Positions 22,570-34,100 of a stretch of DNA of 64,000 nucleotides are shown here, in pieces (within the stretch, counting starts at the first letter, position 1; each line of letters opens with the position of its first letter). The notes under the pieces are model-generated. The model saw only the letters and a list, made by a program, of their open reading frames with translations, searched no databases and was not told the DNA's origin. The stretch is taken from contig CP051143.1 in NCBI GenBank assembly GCA_001592805.2, positions 248,001 through 312,000 on the forward strand. The letters are read 5' to 3'. The stretch comes from Peltaster fructicola. Its lineage: Eukaryota; Ascomycota; Dothideomycetes. The position numbers and the translations under genes were made by a program.

Positions 22570-23992
22570 ATGACACTCCTCAGAGCTTTGCAGGAGCGAT
22601 TGCGAACGCTACTCAGACCACTTCTCAAGCTTAGGCAAAGACAGAGTGAACCTCATCACACATCACCTAAGCATCAATCAACACCTAAAAAGGCTGTTCA
22701 GACAGCAGTCGTCGCAACCACGGCTCCTACACTGCAGGTCAGTTTGCAAAACCAGACGACGTCCAGTCAGGTGTATGCGTACATCAGTAAGCAGCAAGAG
22801 CAGCCTATATTCCGACTCTAACAATCGCAGCTGGACAAGCTCTGGACAACAACAATGCCCTCTTCATATTGCAATCTGACGGCAGGACTCCGTACTATCC
22901 CACTTCTCCTTCCACGACCGGGCAGAAGCTTGCCCAGAACGTGTCCATTCCTCTTGGTGCGCCCGGCAATAGCATTACTGTGACTATACCTCGCATCGCT
23001 GGAGGACGAATCTGGTTCTCTCAAGACGCACAGCTTCAGTTCTTTCTGAATCCCGGGCCAGGCCTCGTCGAGCCATCGATCTTCAACCAGTCTGATCCCA
23101 ATATCAACACAAATTTCGCATTCTGTGAATTCACCTACAACTCTGCCGAGATGTTCATTAACATCAGCTACGTGGACTTCGTGCCAGCTCTGCCCGTAGC
23201 TCTGACACTGACTGACACAAGTGGAAATTCTCAACATGTATCCGGCTTGCCGTCAAATGGTCTCGATACGATCTGCAATGGTCTCACGGCGCAGACAGCC
23301 AAGGACAATCGACGATGGAGCTCCTTGATCGTCCAAAATGGCGGCAAGAACTTACGGGCACTTAGTCCTAACTCTGGCCTTCTACTGCATCCAACATGGT
23401 TTCAGACGTACTGGCAAGGTTACGTTGATTCAGGTGAGACACACAATCGCCGTGATACCTCTCACTAACAAGTCAGTCTGGTCGACATATACATCGAAGC
23501 CACTCACGGTCAATACCCAGTCTTCCTATGGCGATGTGAACGGTCAGGTCGATTCGTCTGGCAATCTCAACTTCAGCAAAGGCGCTGCTACATTTGCAAA
23601 ACCCTCAGCGCAAGACATCTTCGGCTGCTCAACTGGACCGTTCGCTACCGGAAGCAACACGTTGGCCAACATCATCATACCACGTCTCGCAGCAGCGTTC
23701 AATCGCAGTACTCTGCTACTATCGAACAATGTGCCCAACGGAGTACAGGCATCGCAGTACTATCAAGATCCTACCACAAATGTAAGTCTACAGCAGACCA
23801 CCACAACCGAGCTGACAATCACAGCATTACTCCCGAATCGTCCACGCTGCCAACCTAGATCGCACAGGGTATGCCTTTCCCTACGATGACGTTGTACCAA
23901 ATGGCGGTGCAGGGCAGGAGGGTGCTCTAAGCAGTGGAAGTCCAGCTTCTCTGATAGTTGCTGTTGGAGGAGGCAATGCTTACGCAGCATGA
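22570..23992 (+). CDS. GH64 family beta-1,3-glucanase-like protein
   Basis: Four exons, 22570-22786, 22831-23433, 23477-23781 and 23825-23992, encode 430 residues. The introns are 43-44 bp with GT..CAG ends; the first has a CTCTAAC branch. Splicing yields a continuous glucanase: VYAYITGQALDNNNALF, SDGRTPYYP, GGRIWFSQD, the FCEFTYNS strand, SGLPSNGLDTIC, ALSPNSGL, the junctions DSVWSTY and TNHYSRIVHAANLD, then YAFPYDDV. GH64 enzymes cleave long beta-1,3-glucan chains to pentasaccharides; the thaumatin-like beta domain and the Glu in FCEF fit. The N-terminus (LLRALQERLRTLLRP) is basic and amphipathic, not a classical signal peptide, as in some related fungal proteins. Its stop lies 19 bp from that of rad4, so the 3' UTRs must overlap. 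Confidence 0.92.
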
Positions 23993-24011
23993 ATCTAGTA
24001 TCTACAGTGTT

Positions 24012-26909
24012 CTATTCACTTTCCATCCAGTCTGGTTCTACATCGTCGTCCTCAGGATCGTGTGACAAAAGACTATCCTGGTCATCATCCTCGACATCAA
24101 CAGCTTGCTCAGCATTTGCGCGTGCTGATCTGCCGCCATGCGTGCTAGGCTTACGCAGACTCCCCGAGCGCTGATCGTGCACGCTCGTGACCTCAGTGTC
24201 GAGAGGGTGTCTGATCTGATTGTCTTGCACGCCATCCGCCTGAGCCGTGTCCGCGTCATCAACGATGAAGCCACCGCCGGAGTCCACGCCGTCGGTATCA
24301 TCCATGGTGAAACCTCCACCAGTCTCTATGATGTATGCAGGTTCTTCTGCATTTGGACTTTCCGGCAGGAAGCCTCCTCCAAGCTCGTTCACGTCTGCTC
24401 GCCCTCGTGAGTGTAATCGATCATCCGGTATGTCTTCAATATCGTCCATGGCCTCGCCGTCGGTCTCGTCCAGCTCACTATCAGCTTGTCGTCGCTTCTT
24501 CGCTTTGCTTGTCTTCTTCGCAGCTTTAGCCATGTCTACGATCTCGTCCAGGGTATATCGGCCGGCAGTATGAAGTGGCACGTCATCGTCGGCATACCAA
24601 GCGGTAGAGTTCGACATATCCAATGTAGAATCAACCTCCTGCATGGGCTCGGTCGCATATGATGCTACTCTTTCTGCTATCTTCAGTCCTTGCAGCAGAC
24701 GCTTCCACATACGCATTGCTAAGGCGCTTCTCGCCTTACTTCGTTCGTCAACTTCTTGCCAGAGCAATCCTTCGATCACAGTATGCGTGGCATCAAGGTA
24801 TTGTTCTGGTACAATGGCTCCTTCGATGACAGCTGTGCCCTTGCGTCGAGCAAACTTGAAGCCAGTGACAGCATCCACAGCATCGATCTGTAGTATCTCG
24901 GCGGCCGATTTCGCCAAAGGGTGTCGAATGTGAGCAGCGCCGTTTGGCACCATCGATGGAACATAGACATCTAGGTTGCCGAACGCATTTCGTGGGATCT
25001 TGCCACGAACGACAGCTTTCGGTATGTACAGCTCTGTCTGCTGCAGGGTGTAGAGAGCTGTGTCGCCCTGCTCTATCTCATCCTCGGAATCCTTTGGCCT
25101 CGATCGCGCAGGCACATGCTTCAATGCTTGCTCACCAGCTTTCACAACACGGCCGTGACGATACCATTGATCAGCACTTCGACAGACATGGACATCCTCT
25201 CGACGATAGATAGGCTCCATCTTCGGATGAGCTGCGGTACCAGCATTCACTTTCCCGGCTTCTCGACGGGGCTGAATGACTTCGTGACGCTTCAGATGCC
25301 TTTCCAGAGCGTAGATCGGATGTCCTTTGAAGTCTTGAATGTTACCTGGCAATCCTTCTCGGGCTAGGCGCTGTGTAAGCTCGGTCTCTTCGACCATATC
25401 TGCATCGCTCAAAGACTGCTTTGTGAACATCCCCATGACTTTGCGATGCCACAAGCGATTTGCCTCGCTAGTAGTTTCCAAGCGCATTCGACGAGTCTTG
25501 GCATTGTAAGCCTTTGCATATCGACGAGTGACGTCCTTGGCTGAGCCGTTCTTGGAGAAGGCGATGGCATATACAAGCTGGTTGAGAGGATAAGATAGTG
25601 GCGGCTCCAACTTCGAGGCCTTCTTGAATGTCTGTGTGACGATAGGGTCGACCGGAGCCCACTTCTGATAAGCGGCATTGAGTACTTCAACCCAGAATAC
25701 CGGATAAGATAGTTTGTGATACGGCTTCGACTTTCTAGGGGCTGGACTGGTGACCACAGTGGCTTTGAAAGCAGGCTGACCTATACGACTGCGTGCAGAT
25801 GCCACAGCACGCTCTCTGATGCTCAAATTGCTGCTGTCTTGCTTGCCAATCGGTGTGTCCGGTGCAATTGCAAACACACGAGGCTTATGTGGTTTTGTGG
25901 GTGTCTGAGAGGCTGCGATAGTGTTCGCCAAGGGTAGTACTTGAAGTGAGCACACAAGGCGAGCATGTACACCACATGCGCGCAGTAGAGCGCAGAACAG
26001 CTGATTGCCAATATCCTGTGAGCCAGCCAGCTTGACAGCAGCCTCACGAAACTCTGCGCGATCAAGGACGGCATGATCGCCAAATTCCTTCTCACCTTGC
26101 CAGTATGCTCGTGTGAGTCCTGGCGCATTTACATGGAACGCTTCTCTGAATGTATCGCAAGCTCTCTCAAGACCCATTGTGAAAGTTCGGTCCTGCTGGA
26201 ATTGGGTATGTTCCTTGTTCGGCCGGAGGTATGCCCTCGTGGTTGATGCTAGTAGAGGCTTCAGTACACGATGTACTCGTCGATCGTTGCAGCGACTGTT
26301 CACAACCATGCAATGACCGAGCATAGCGACGAAATGTGCTTTGTGGCCGAGAAAACGTAGCTCCTTCTCGTATCGAGGTACTTGACGTCTACGTGAGCTC
26401 GAGCCTGTGCCATCTTGGACAGCACGCCCGAGAGAGATGTTGACGTCCTCCAATTCCTCGTCACTGTCGATATCGATGATTGAACTATTCTCCAGGTCAA
26501 TATCCTCGAACGCAAGGTCGCTATCACTCAAGTTGTCGTCCAAGTCAGTGATAGCATCCTCATGACGCCGGCTTTGCAATCCAGCATTGTTTTGTGCAAC
26601 TTCGCTACCACTCAAGTAGTCGTCTAGTCCAGGGACAGTCCCTACTTGAGACCGACTTTGCGCAACCTCGCGCTCCTTGCCCTTGACTGGAGGTGCATCG
26701 GCCGACTGGATCACTGGCTTCGCTCGAGGTGTAGGTCTCCGACGTTTCAATGGTCGCTCATCATGACTATGGAAGTCGGTCTCAGAAGTAGCCTCAGCGA
26801 TCAGGTCGTCGTATATTCCTGCTGGTTCTTGCTTCGCACTCGAGGCAGTCGCTCGAGCTTGACGTTTCGGCGCCTTTGTCACTACTGACAAGGCTTTTCG
26901 AGGTGGCAT
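24012..26909 (-). CDS. rad4: DNA damage recognition protein Rad4/XPC
   Basis: A single-exon gene of 965 residues and the lesion-recognition factor of global nucleotide excision repair, acting in the nucleus with Rad23. Visible in order: a basic and acidic disordered N-terminus with a likely nuclear signal (PLKRRRPTPRAKP); a transglutaminase-like domain at about 180-500 (FLGHKAHFVAMLGH, NQLFCALLRACGVHARLV, YPVFWVEVLNAAYQKW); BHD1 at about 525-580 (GHPIYALERHLKRHE); BHD2 at about 582-640; and BHD3 at about 645-720 (NAFGNLDVYVPSMVPNGAAH, VTGFKFARRKGTAVIEGAIV). The catalytic triad is degenerate, as expected in Rad4. The C-terminal 150 residues are acidic with repeated GGGF segments (ELGGGFLPE, ETGGGFTMDD, DSGGGFIVDD). 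It is divergent from cdk1 and convergent with the GH64 gene. Confidence 0.96.
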   Translation of the reverse strand: MPPRKALSVVTKAPKRQARATASSAKQEPAGIYDDLIAEATSETDFHSHDERPLKRRRPTPRAKPVIQSADAPPVKGKEREVAQSRSQVGTVPGLDDYLSGSEVAQNNAGLQSRRHEDAITDLDDNLSDSDLAFEDIDLENSSIIDIDSDEELEDVNISLGRAVQDGTGSSSRRRQVPRYEKELRFLGHKAHFVAMLGHCMVVNSRCNDRRVHRVLKPLLASTTRAYLRPNKEHTQFQQDRTFTMGLERACDTFREAFHVNAPGLTRAYWQGEKEFGDHAVLDRAEFREAAVKLAGSQDIGNQLFCALLRACGVHARLVCSLQVLPLANTIAASQTPTKPHKPRVFAIAPDTPIGKQDSSNLSIRERAVASARSRIGQPAFKATVVTSPAPRKSKPYHKLSYPVFWVEVLNAAYQKWAPVDPIVTQTFKKASKLEPPLSYPLNQLVYAIAFSKNGSAKDVTRRYAKAYNAKTRRMRLETTSEANRLWHRKVMGMFTKQSLSDADMVEETELTQRLAREGLPGNIQDFKGHPIYALERHLKRHEVIQPRREAGKVNAGTAAHPKMEPIYRREDVHVCRSADQWYRHGRVVKAGEQALKHVPARSRPKDSEDEIEQGDTALYTLQQTELYIPKAVVRGKIPRNAFGNLDVYVPSMVPNGAAHIRHPLAKSAAEILQIDAVDAVTGFKFARRKGTAVIEGAIVPEQYLDATHTVIEGLLWQEVDERSKARSALAMRMWKRLLQGLKIAERVASYATEPMQEVDSTLDMSNSTAWYADDDVPLHTAGRYTLDEIVDMAKAAKKTSKAKKRRQADSELDETDGEAMDDIEDIPDDRLHSRGRADVNELGGGFLPESPNAEEPAYIIETGGGFTMDDTDGVDSGGGFIVDDADTAQADGVQDNQIRHPLDTEVTSVHDQRSGSLRKPSTHGGRSARANAEQAVDVEDDDQDSLLSHDPEDDDVEPDWMESE

Positions 26910-27336
26910 GTCGAGACTGTGGTGTCAAAGTGATGGCCATAGCATCATGTCTTATAGGTCTTTTCCGGCCAGTTCACTATCGCGGAAATGTCGCGATCTC
27001 ATGTGATTGCACGCATCGTGAGTGAGCAGCAAGTGACAGCTCGGTCGCCGCAAGTTGGCTTGCAAGGTATCGACAGGACTCGCATACCAGTGCAGAGATG
27101 AGAGAAACAATGGCACATGAAGGGAACAGACGTCAGCAGGGCTGCATGAGTGGGGCGTGCACTAGTCTCGTTTAGAACGCGTCTGTTTACTTCGCGATTG
27201 AAGATTGACATGAGTACATCTTCCTGCTTCGACCAACCTCGTGCACACATAGTCGACCATCGAACACAACGCTACGAACAAGGATTACGACTACACGACG
27301 AGCTCTCCTGCCACAAGGCAGCAGCAGAACTCCAAT
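26910..27336. promoter_or_regulatory. Shared rad4/cdk1 divergent promoter with MCB box and forkhead-type site
   Basis: 427 bp separate the two start codons. ACGCGT at 27177-27182 matches the MluI cell-cycle box bound by MBF, and TGTTTAC at 27184-27190 matches a forkhead site. They are adjacent and about 150 bp upstream of the cdk1 ATG. Further TCGCG motifs lie at 26982-26998. The motifs are seen directly; their use is inferred from known fungal G1/S and G2/M regulators. Confidence 0.5.
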
Positions 27337-28413
27337 ATGGAGAACTACCAGAAGATGGAAAAGATTGGTGAAGGTCAGTAAAGTACGTGCAATATGAACA
27401 TGGCTAACGATCGCAAGGCACATACGGAGTTGTCTACAAGGCACGCGACCTTTCAACACCAGATCAGCGCATTGTAGCACTGAAAAAGATTCGTCTTGAA
27501 GCTGAAGACGAAGGCGTACCTTCCACGGCCATTCGGGAGATCTCCCTGCTCAAGGAGATGCAAGATCCAAACATCGTTCGACTGCTCAATATTGTTCACG
27601 CAGATGGCCACAAGCTGTATCTTGTCTTCGAATACCTCGATCTCGATCTCAAGCGCTACATGGAGGCTCTACCAGTGAGTCAAGGCGGTCGTGGAAAGGC
27701 GTTGCCAGAAGGCGTTCTCGATGGCAGACAAGGCCACATGGGACTTGGTCCAGACATGGTAGGTTCCGCACCCTGCGTAAGACATGCATACTCACATATT
27801 GCAGGTCAAGAAGTTCACGCTCCAGCTCCTTGAAGGCGTGCGATACTGCCATTCCCACCGCGTCCTCCACCGAGATCTCAAACCTCAGAACCTTCTCATC
27901 GACAAGGAGGGTAACCTCAAGCTCGCTGACTTTGGTCTCGCACGCGCCTTCGGTGTCCCTCTTCGCACATATACCCACGAAGTTGTCACTCTATGGTACC
28001 GTTCACCCGAGATCCTTCTGGGTGGTAGACAATACAGCACAGGTGTGGACATGTGGTCTGTCGGCTGCATCTTTGCTGAGATGGCTACTCGAAAGCCATT
28101 GTTCCCTGGCGATTCTGAAATCGACGAGATCTTCAAGATCTTCCGTATCCTGGGCACACCAAGTGAGCAAGACTGGCCAGGTGTGACCAGCTTCCCGGAC
28201 TACAAGAGCAGCTTTCCGAAATGGGAGCGCAAGCAAGATGAAGAGATGATCAATAATGACGGTGTGAAGGTCCTTGGTGATCACGGAATGGATCTGCTGG
28301 AGAACTTGCTTGTCTACGACCCTGCTGGACGCATAAGTGCAAAGGAGGCAGTTCACCACGCATACTTCTTGGAAGGCAAGTATATGCCCAACAAGCAGAA
28401 TGGTTTTCATTGA
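27337..28413 (+). CDS. cdc2: Cyclin-dependent kinase 1 (Cdc2/NimX)
   Basis: Three exons, 27337-27373, 27418-27758 and 27805-28413, encode 328 residues. The introns are 44 and 46 bp; the first contains GCTAAC and splits the Gly-rich loop, giving [15 protein letters not shown]. The inhibitory phosphosites T14 and Y15, ATP-binding K35, the cyclin-binding PSTAIRE helix (47-53), [13 protein letters not shown] and the activation-loop Thr in [14 protein letters not shown] are all present. A fungal-type insertion ([16 protein letters not shown]) lies before the helix leading into the C-lobe. This is the master mitotic kinase, used with A/B-type cyclins in nucleus and cytoplasm. The gene appears intact and highly conserved. 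Confidence 0.98.
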
Positions 28414-28852
28414 GTGATGGGATGACAAGACACGATAAGATTGCATGAAATGGCATGGATTATGGATATGGGTTCCCAATGGGGGTTTTCCTTCAATTAC
28501 GAGCACCTCGATGTCCGATGCTGGGCGTTCATGGCGTTGTAAGAGGCAACAGCTGCTGCTGAACTCCGAGCTATACAGGATGCGATCTCCTTACAGCGTA
28601 CAAAATATGATGCATACATCACCGTACCGGGAAGCAACCTTCTTTCATCAGCGTCGTGCTGACTGACATACCCATGCATATCTTGGCTGTTCGACTTGGA
28701 GACTGCTTTGTCTTCAGGCACGTCTGACTCAATAGAAGACAATTCAGCTTCTCCTCGCAAGCTGACGATCCCCATGCTGACTATGCACCACAGGCCTGGA
28801 GCTGTGTAATCCGGACTCGAGAAGAGGTTGGTCGCTCCCTTCTGTGTCGTTG

Positions 28853-28935
28853 GTGCGTCGTGAAGTGGCTCCGAATGGTGTAGTATGGACCTCCTCTGGA
28901 CCGCCAGGGATCTTGGCGCTCACCCAAATAGATCA
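28853..28935. repeat. Dispersed copy of the repeat found next to the saf4 stop
   Basis: GTGCGTCGTGAAGTGG, GGTGTAGTATGG and GGCGCTCACCCAAATAGATCA occur here in the same order and similar spacing as GTGCGCCGTGAAGTCG, GTTGTAGTATGG and GGCGCTCATCCAAACGGATCA at 8488-8558. Similarity stops shortly after the GATCA. Confidence 0.7.
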
Positions 28936-29009
28936 TTTCGCTTCACTGACATCTCCAAGCACATCTTTTCTGAGCAAAACACTTCCATCGGCATCGCCTG
29001 TCGCCTCCA

Positions 29010-29190
29010 CCTTGCTACATTGCGGTTTTCCTGTCGCTATACACCATATTAACCATCTATCGCCGCTGTTGTCACGTCGTTGTCACCACAGCAATCCATC
29101 CCAGAACACCTGTGTTGCTCAGCTGTCGCTATAGCCTCGTTCTGTCGCCATAGGCCACCACTATCGCCCAGGCACTGCTTCACCCTTGTT
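29010..29190. repeat. Left copy of a segment repeated directly at 33.25 kb and inverted at 38.1-38.3 kb
   Basis: The first 100 bp (CTTGCTACATTGCGG, CTGTCGCTATACA, CGCCGCTGTTGTCACG) align with 33253-33358 in the same orientation. The following part, GCTCAGCTGTCGCTATAGCC then CTCGTTCTGTCGCCAT, aligns with the reverse complement of 38209-38272. Confidence 0.65.
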
Positions 29191-31904
29191 TTGTCACCTG
29201 AATGACACTTCTACCGCTCCACACACCAAACACTCGCCGGCCGCTTCACGGCATGACCGGCAACACGCCATCTTCCACCCACGAGCGACCTCAACGTACT
29301 ACGCCTCAACAAGACTTGTGACAGCACAGTCCAACACAATTGCATGCTACAATAGCTACATGCTCGCCGCGAAGCTTTCTTGCAACGATCACGCCCATCA
29401 AAGTGCGAAGCAAATACCGTAGACATTGAGTTCGTACGACCGTTCTCAGGACTGACGAAGGCCTAAAGCTAGAACCTCCCAGATATGTTCGAGCAGTGCC
29501 ATTGCCATAGAATACCATCGCGTCTGACGATCACTGCATCATTCAGTCAACGAAGAGCCCAGGGCAAAGTGTCTTGTCATCGTCATTCGCGCCTGCCGAC
29601 GTTCATCTTTTGTCAATACCAACTTCTATCCCTATTCTACCATTCTCCAGACCGCAGACGACGCTGCACTCATCACGACCCTCTCACTGTCCTCATATGT
29701 TGCTGCAGCATCTTGGAGGGCACTGTCTCACGTCAGGTTGATGCTAGAGCTCTGCTATGGATCACATAGACCTTCTCATGACAACCATATCACCATCACA
29801 AGAGCACATCATCCTGAGCGCCAGGGAGGTCAATCTAGGACCCATGGGCATCAGGCAACGTCCATATCGCAAGACACAACATGCTGTCCGCTCGATAGAC
29901 CACTGCAGAGACCACGGGCATCAGACAGCTTGGAAATGTCAATCTATACTGACATGTTGCACAGCTGAAAATGTCGTCGACGTCTGCGCTCTCCTTCAAC
30001 AAGACTCTCACTGTCTCACTCCTCGTCCTTGCATCACACACCGAACCACCCTCCTCGTACCCTTCGTCACGCTGCACTGATTCGATCGTACATCTGTCGA
30101 GCCCAGAGACGCACAAATGTGCGCTATCGCTCGACCTCGATGATAACCTGACTACCGACTCAGATCCGGCACGCTCGCCAGATGCCACGCAAGCTGTGGT
30201 CTAAGGGCAGAATATCATGGACAAGAGTATGGACATTTTGGTTACAAAACCTCATCACCGTCTTGCAGCACCAATGTTCCTCATTCCTATATTGCCTTGG
30301 CTCAGCCTCACCATGGAACATCGTTGTCACAAGCAAATCAGCTACACTCTTGCGATTCAGTCTCACTACCAGATACAAGGGCCGCTCAATAGCACCTGTC
30401 ACGCCGGCAGCTTTCTACTTCGATACTGCATCACTAGCATAAATTGCCGTCCATGCTCGAGTTCACCACAAGCCACCACTGACAATGCTCCAGTCCACCA
30501 CAGACATAGCCAGCACTGATCATGCTTCAGTCCACCACATACGCAGCCACCGTCGTCGATATACTTCACCACATCTTGACTTCTGCACTCAGACTGCATC
30601 GCTTGCTGGATCATACCACATTGCAGTCATGACGGCGCGCAGGGCAACCTCATCTCACCACTGCATTGCCAGATGCATGCAGTCAGGGTGCCCTCCGCCT
30701 GTCGCTTTCGTCGAAAGCTCGCATTCATTGCTACGCTGCTGTTCATGGAGACATACTACAACCTTCGGTCCAGATCAACGCTGTCAGCTCACTGCCAAGC
30801 AGGGCGCTGTCTGTTGCTAAGAGGCATCCATTTGACGCTGAACCGCTACGAGGGACACTGGAAGCTTGCGATACAGGCTATATGTCGCCATCACTCTCGA
30901 TCCCTTGTCAGATAATCAGTTGAAGTATTGTCTTCATGCTTCGGAAGCATCCTTTCAACCTCAGCGTCCGGCTTCGCGTCAAGATTATATCCCACTACCT
31001 CAGGCACGTCGTCGATCTAAGAAGACTATCTACTCATCGGAGATGTCCATCTAATCCCAACCTTCTGACATCACTACAGCAGCATCGCTACAACAGCACA
31101 GCATACAACACCAGGTCTTTGACTTGCCAGCCATTACTACTATCATGAGCGCCATTGCTTGGCACCTCAAACGATCTCGTCGTGAAACCCCGCCAAGAAC
31201 AGCGCAGCATCTAGCGATGTCTTCGACCTGCAGTACATGGTCGGCCATTGCTGCCATCGCGAGCACCTCTGCTCATCTCAGACGACCTCGACTTCAATCT
31301 TGCTGAGGATCATCGTTGAGGAGGTAATATGCTCGAGCATCCTGACAGTTCCCCCAAGCAGTCTCCACTGGGACAGGCAGATGTCATCATTGTCATTTCG
31401 AAGACCGTGTCAAGGCGTTCAGAGACATCATCATCTCCTAAACATCTTCACCGCCTCCTAGATGGTATCGTCACCATTCTCTGAACTCCTCTCAGGCCTT
31501 CTGCACATATCTACCGCCCCAGAGATTGTTGACATCTAGACCATAAGATCATCTCTCCGATCTCGAGGCCGCCTCCGTACAGCGCAGCCACCTCTTTGCG
31601 CACGGCACCGCAGATCAGGACTCACAGAAGTCCTTCCAACCTCGCCATCACGTCCTAGACGTCGTCAAAGCATCGGATGTCTTGCTATCGCATTCTACAC
31701 CTGATCAACACCCCGAGGACCTCAATATCGCATCCAAGACCATCCTACACCTCACCGTCGCCGTACTGTCTCGCTGGTGCTCGAAGTACCTCTTTGTCGC
31801 ACCCGATACCGTCCTACACTTCACTCATGCCTTCTTCTTCCCTGCTGCTCGGAGGAACTCTTGGTCTCACCTAAGACCACTTCACATCATGCTTTGGCAT
31901 TGAG

Positions 31905-33215
31905 GATCATGCTGCTGCCTCCTACATCTCACCTGTCGCCTCCAGGATCTGGCTATCGCCTCTAGACCTCGCTGTCACACGCAAGGTGATCCTGGACCTC
32001 ACTGTCGCCTTCTATCTGTCGATTTAAACTCCAGGACTTCGCTGTCCATCTCAGGACCTCGCTATCACGTCCACGACCTCACACTCACCTCCAGAAGTTC
32101 GCTGTGGCCTCCAGGACTTCGCTGGTCCATCTAGGACCATGCTGTCGCCTCTAGGACGTTGCTATCAGGGCCAGAACCTCGCTGTCACCTCTACACCTTG
32201 CTGTCGCCCATAGGTCTTCGCTGTCGCCTCTAGGTCATTGCTGTTGCCTCTAGGTCATTGCTATCGCCTCTAGAACCTCGCTGTCGCTTCTAAGAACATG
32301 TTATCACTCCTGGAACCTCGCTGCCACTTCTACGATGGCTCTAGAACATCTTCGAGGCACTCAGGACGTTGCTGCACGGCCCAGGACTTCCCGGTTGTCC
32401 TCAGGACCACGTCCAACCCCTCGCCGTAACTTTCAGGAGCTCGCTGTCATTTTCAGGGCTTCACAATCACCCCTGACCTTTGCTATCACTTCTTGGATCT
32501 CGCTGTCGTCTTCAAGACCTTGCCATCGATCCTAGGACCTCGCTGTCGTCTCCAGGGACACGCTAACACTTCTAGAACTCGCTACCACTTCTAGGACCAC
32601 TCTGGAACATCGCTGTGGCACTCAGGACGTTGCTATTCGCCTCAAGACTTCGCTGTCATCATCACGACTTAGCTGTAGTCTCCCGAACTTTGCTTGCCAT
32701 CTCCAGGACTTGCATATGATGGCTAAAACCTTGCCACTGTCTCTGGATCGTCGCTGTAGCCCCATGGACGGCGCTATCACCTTGAGTGCCTCACTCATCA
32801 CCTCCGGAACCTCGCTGTAGCATTCAGGAGCTCGCTGTCACTTCCAAGACTTCCTCATTACCTCCAGGATCTCGCTGTCTTCTTAGGACCTTGCCAACGA
32901 CTCTAGGACGTCGCTGTCATCGCTAGGAACTCGTTGTAGCATCTAGGATGCTGCTTTCCCCTTCAGGACCTCACTGTTGTACCCACAGCCTTGTTCAAGA
33001 CCTCGCTCTGGCCTTCATGACCTCAGTATCACCTCCAAGACCTCACTCTGGCCTGCAGGACCTTAGTATCACCTCCGGGACCTCGCTGTGACACTCACAG
33101 TCTTGTGTAGGACCTCGCTCTAGCCTTCAAGACCTCAGTATCGCCTTCAAGACCTCCCTATGGCACTCAAAGCCATGTCTTCACCTCGCTATCGCGCAAG
33201 GACATCGCCATCGCC
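31905..33215. repeat. 20-bp degenerate minisatellite, roughly 60 units
   Basis: Units of 19-21 bp follow one another with consensus AGGACCTCGCTGTCGCCTCT. The best-preserved stretch is about 32030-32340, where around fifteen units can be read in register. Divergence increases on both sides. The period is not a multiple of three and no frame runs through. Confidence 0.85.
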
Positions 33216-33252
33216 CCTACAGCTTGCAGGCACCTTCTACAGCATGCTGCTG

Positions 33253-33358
33253 CCTTCCTATCGCCATACTGCGGTCTTGCTGTCGCTACACAAGACATGA
33301 GCAGTCTCCCGCCGCTGCCATCACGCCATCACCATAGATACGGCCCATCCCAGCGCTC
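33253..33358. repeat. Right direct copy of the 29.0-kb segment
   Basis: CTTCCTATCGCCATACTGCGG, CTTGCTGTCGCTACACA, CCGCCGCTGCCATCACG and CCCATCCCAG correspond in order and spacing to the segment starting at 29010. The two copies bracket about 4.1 kb containing the 20-bp array. Confidence 0.6.
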
Positions 33359-33639
33359 TCTAGTCCTAAACACCCGCTGCTCCGCTGCCCTGCAGTCCTA
33401 ACCGCCTCTCACGCCAAGACACCCACCGCTCCACCGTCCTACTGTCCAACGCTGGTGTGCCATCTACACGCTGTTGTGCTCCGAACAACATCCCACCACA
33501 GTTCTGTATCTGAGAAGAGCGCAACTTTTAAGAAGCAAGCGGAGGGGCATCGGATGATCTTGTAGATACTTCAAATTGATCTTCCTGCTACTGCTGCTGC
33601 TCTACTGTCAAGCCCTTGATCTCTGAGGCCTGTAGATGC

Positions 33640-34100
33640 TGCCCATGGCTCCAGGAGGCCTGATAACCTGTATCTTGAGCTACAGGCAAGCGCTCCTAGT
33701 GATTTCTGGCCCAGGACACATCATTTGAGGCGCTCTACAAGCTCAGAGCACCAGCATGACCATTGGAGCCACGGATTGTGTTAAGTCGTGTATCTCGGGC
33801 TACAGACATGCTACGGCTCTGATTTTTGGCGGAGGATGCTCGGAATCTCACGCTCGACAGGCGCAGGCATGCAGACTATGGTTACAAGCAGTGCAGCGTG
33901 TCTACAGAGCTGATTTTCAGCGGTGGGGGCTGAGATCACGCGCTTCATCCGTTGTGATGCTCTATGTCCTTATCCAAGCAGCATAGCCATCACAACCGTG
34001 CATCTCGGCCTACAGTGGTGCTACGGCAGTGATTTCTGGACAGAAATGCTCCAAATCGTATGCTCTACACGCTCAGCACATCAGATCAGCAATACGAGCA
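33640..34100. repeat. ~110-130-bp degenerate repeat, three to four units
   Basis: Each unit contains GTATCTYGGGCTACAG-like sequence followed about 15-25 bp later by a TGATTTYTGG-like motif: near 33670, 33789, 33900 (weak) and 34000. Units are heavily diverged. Confidence 0.5.
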
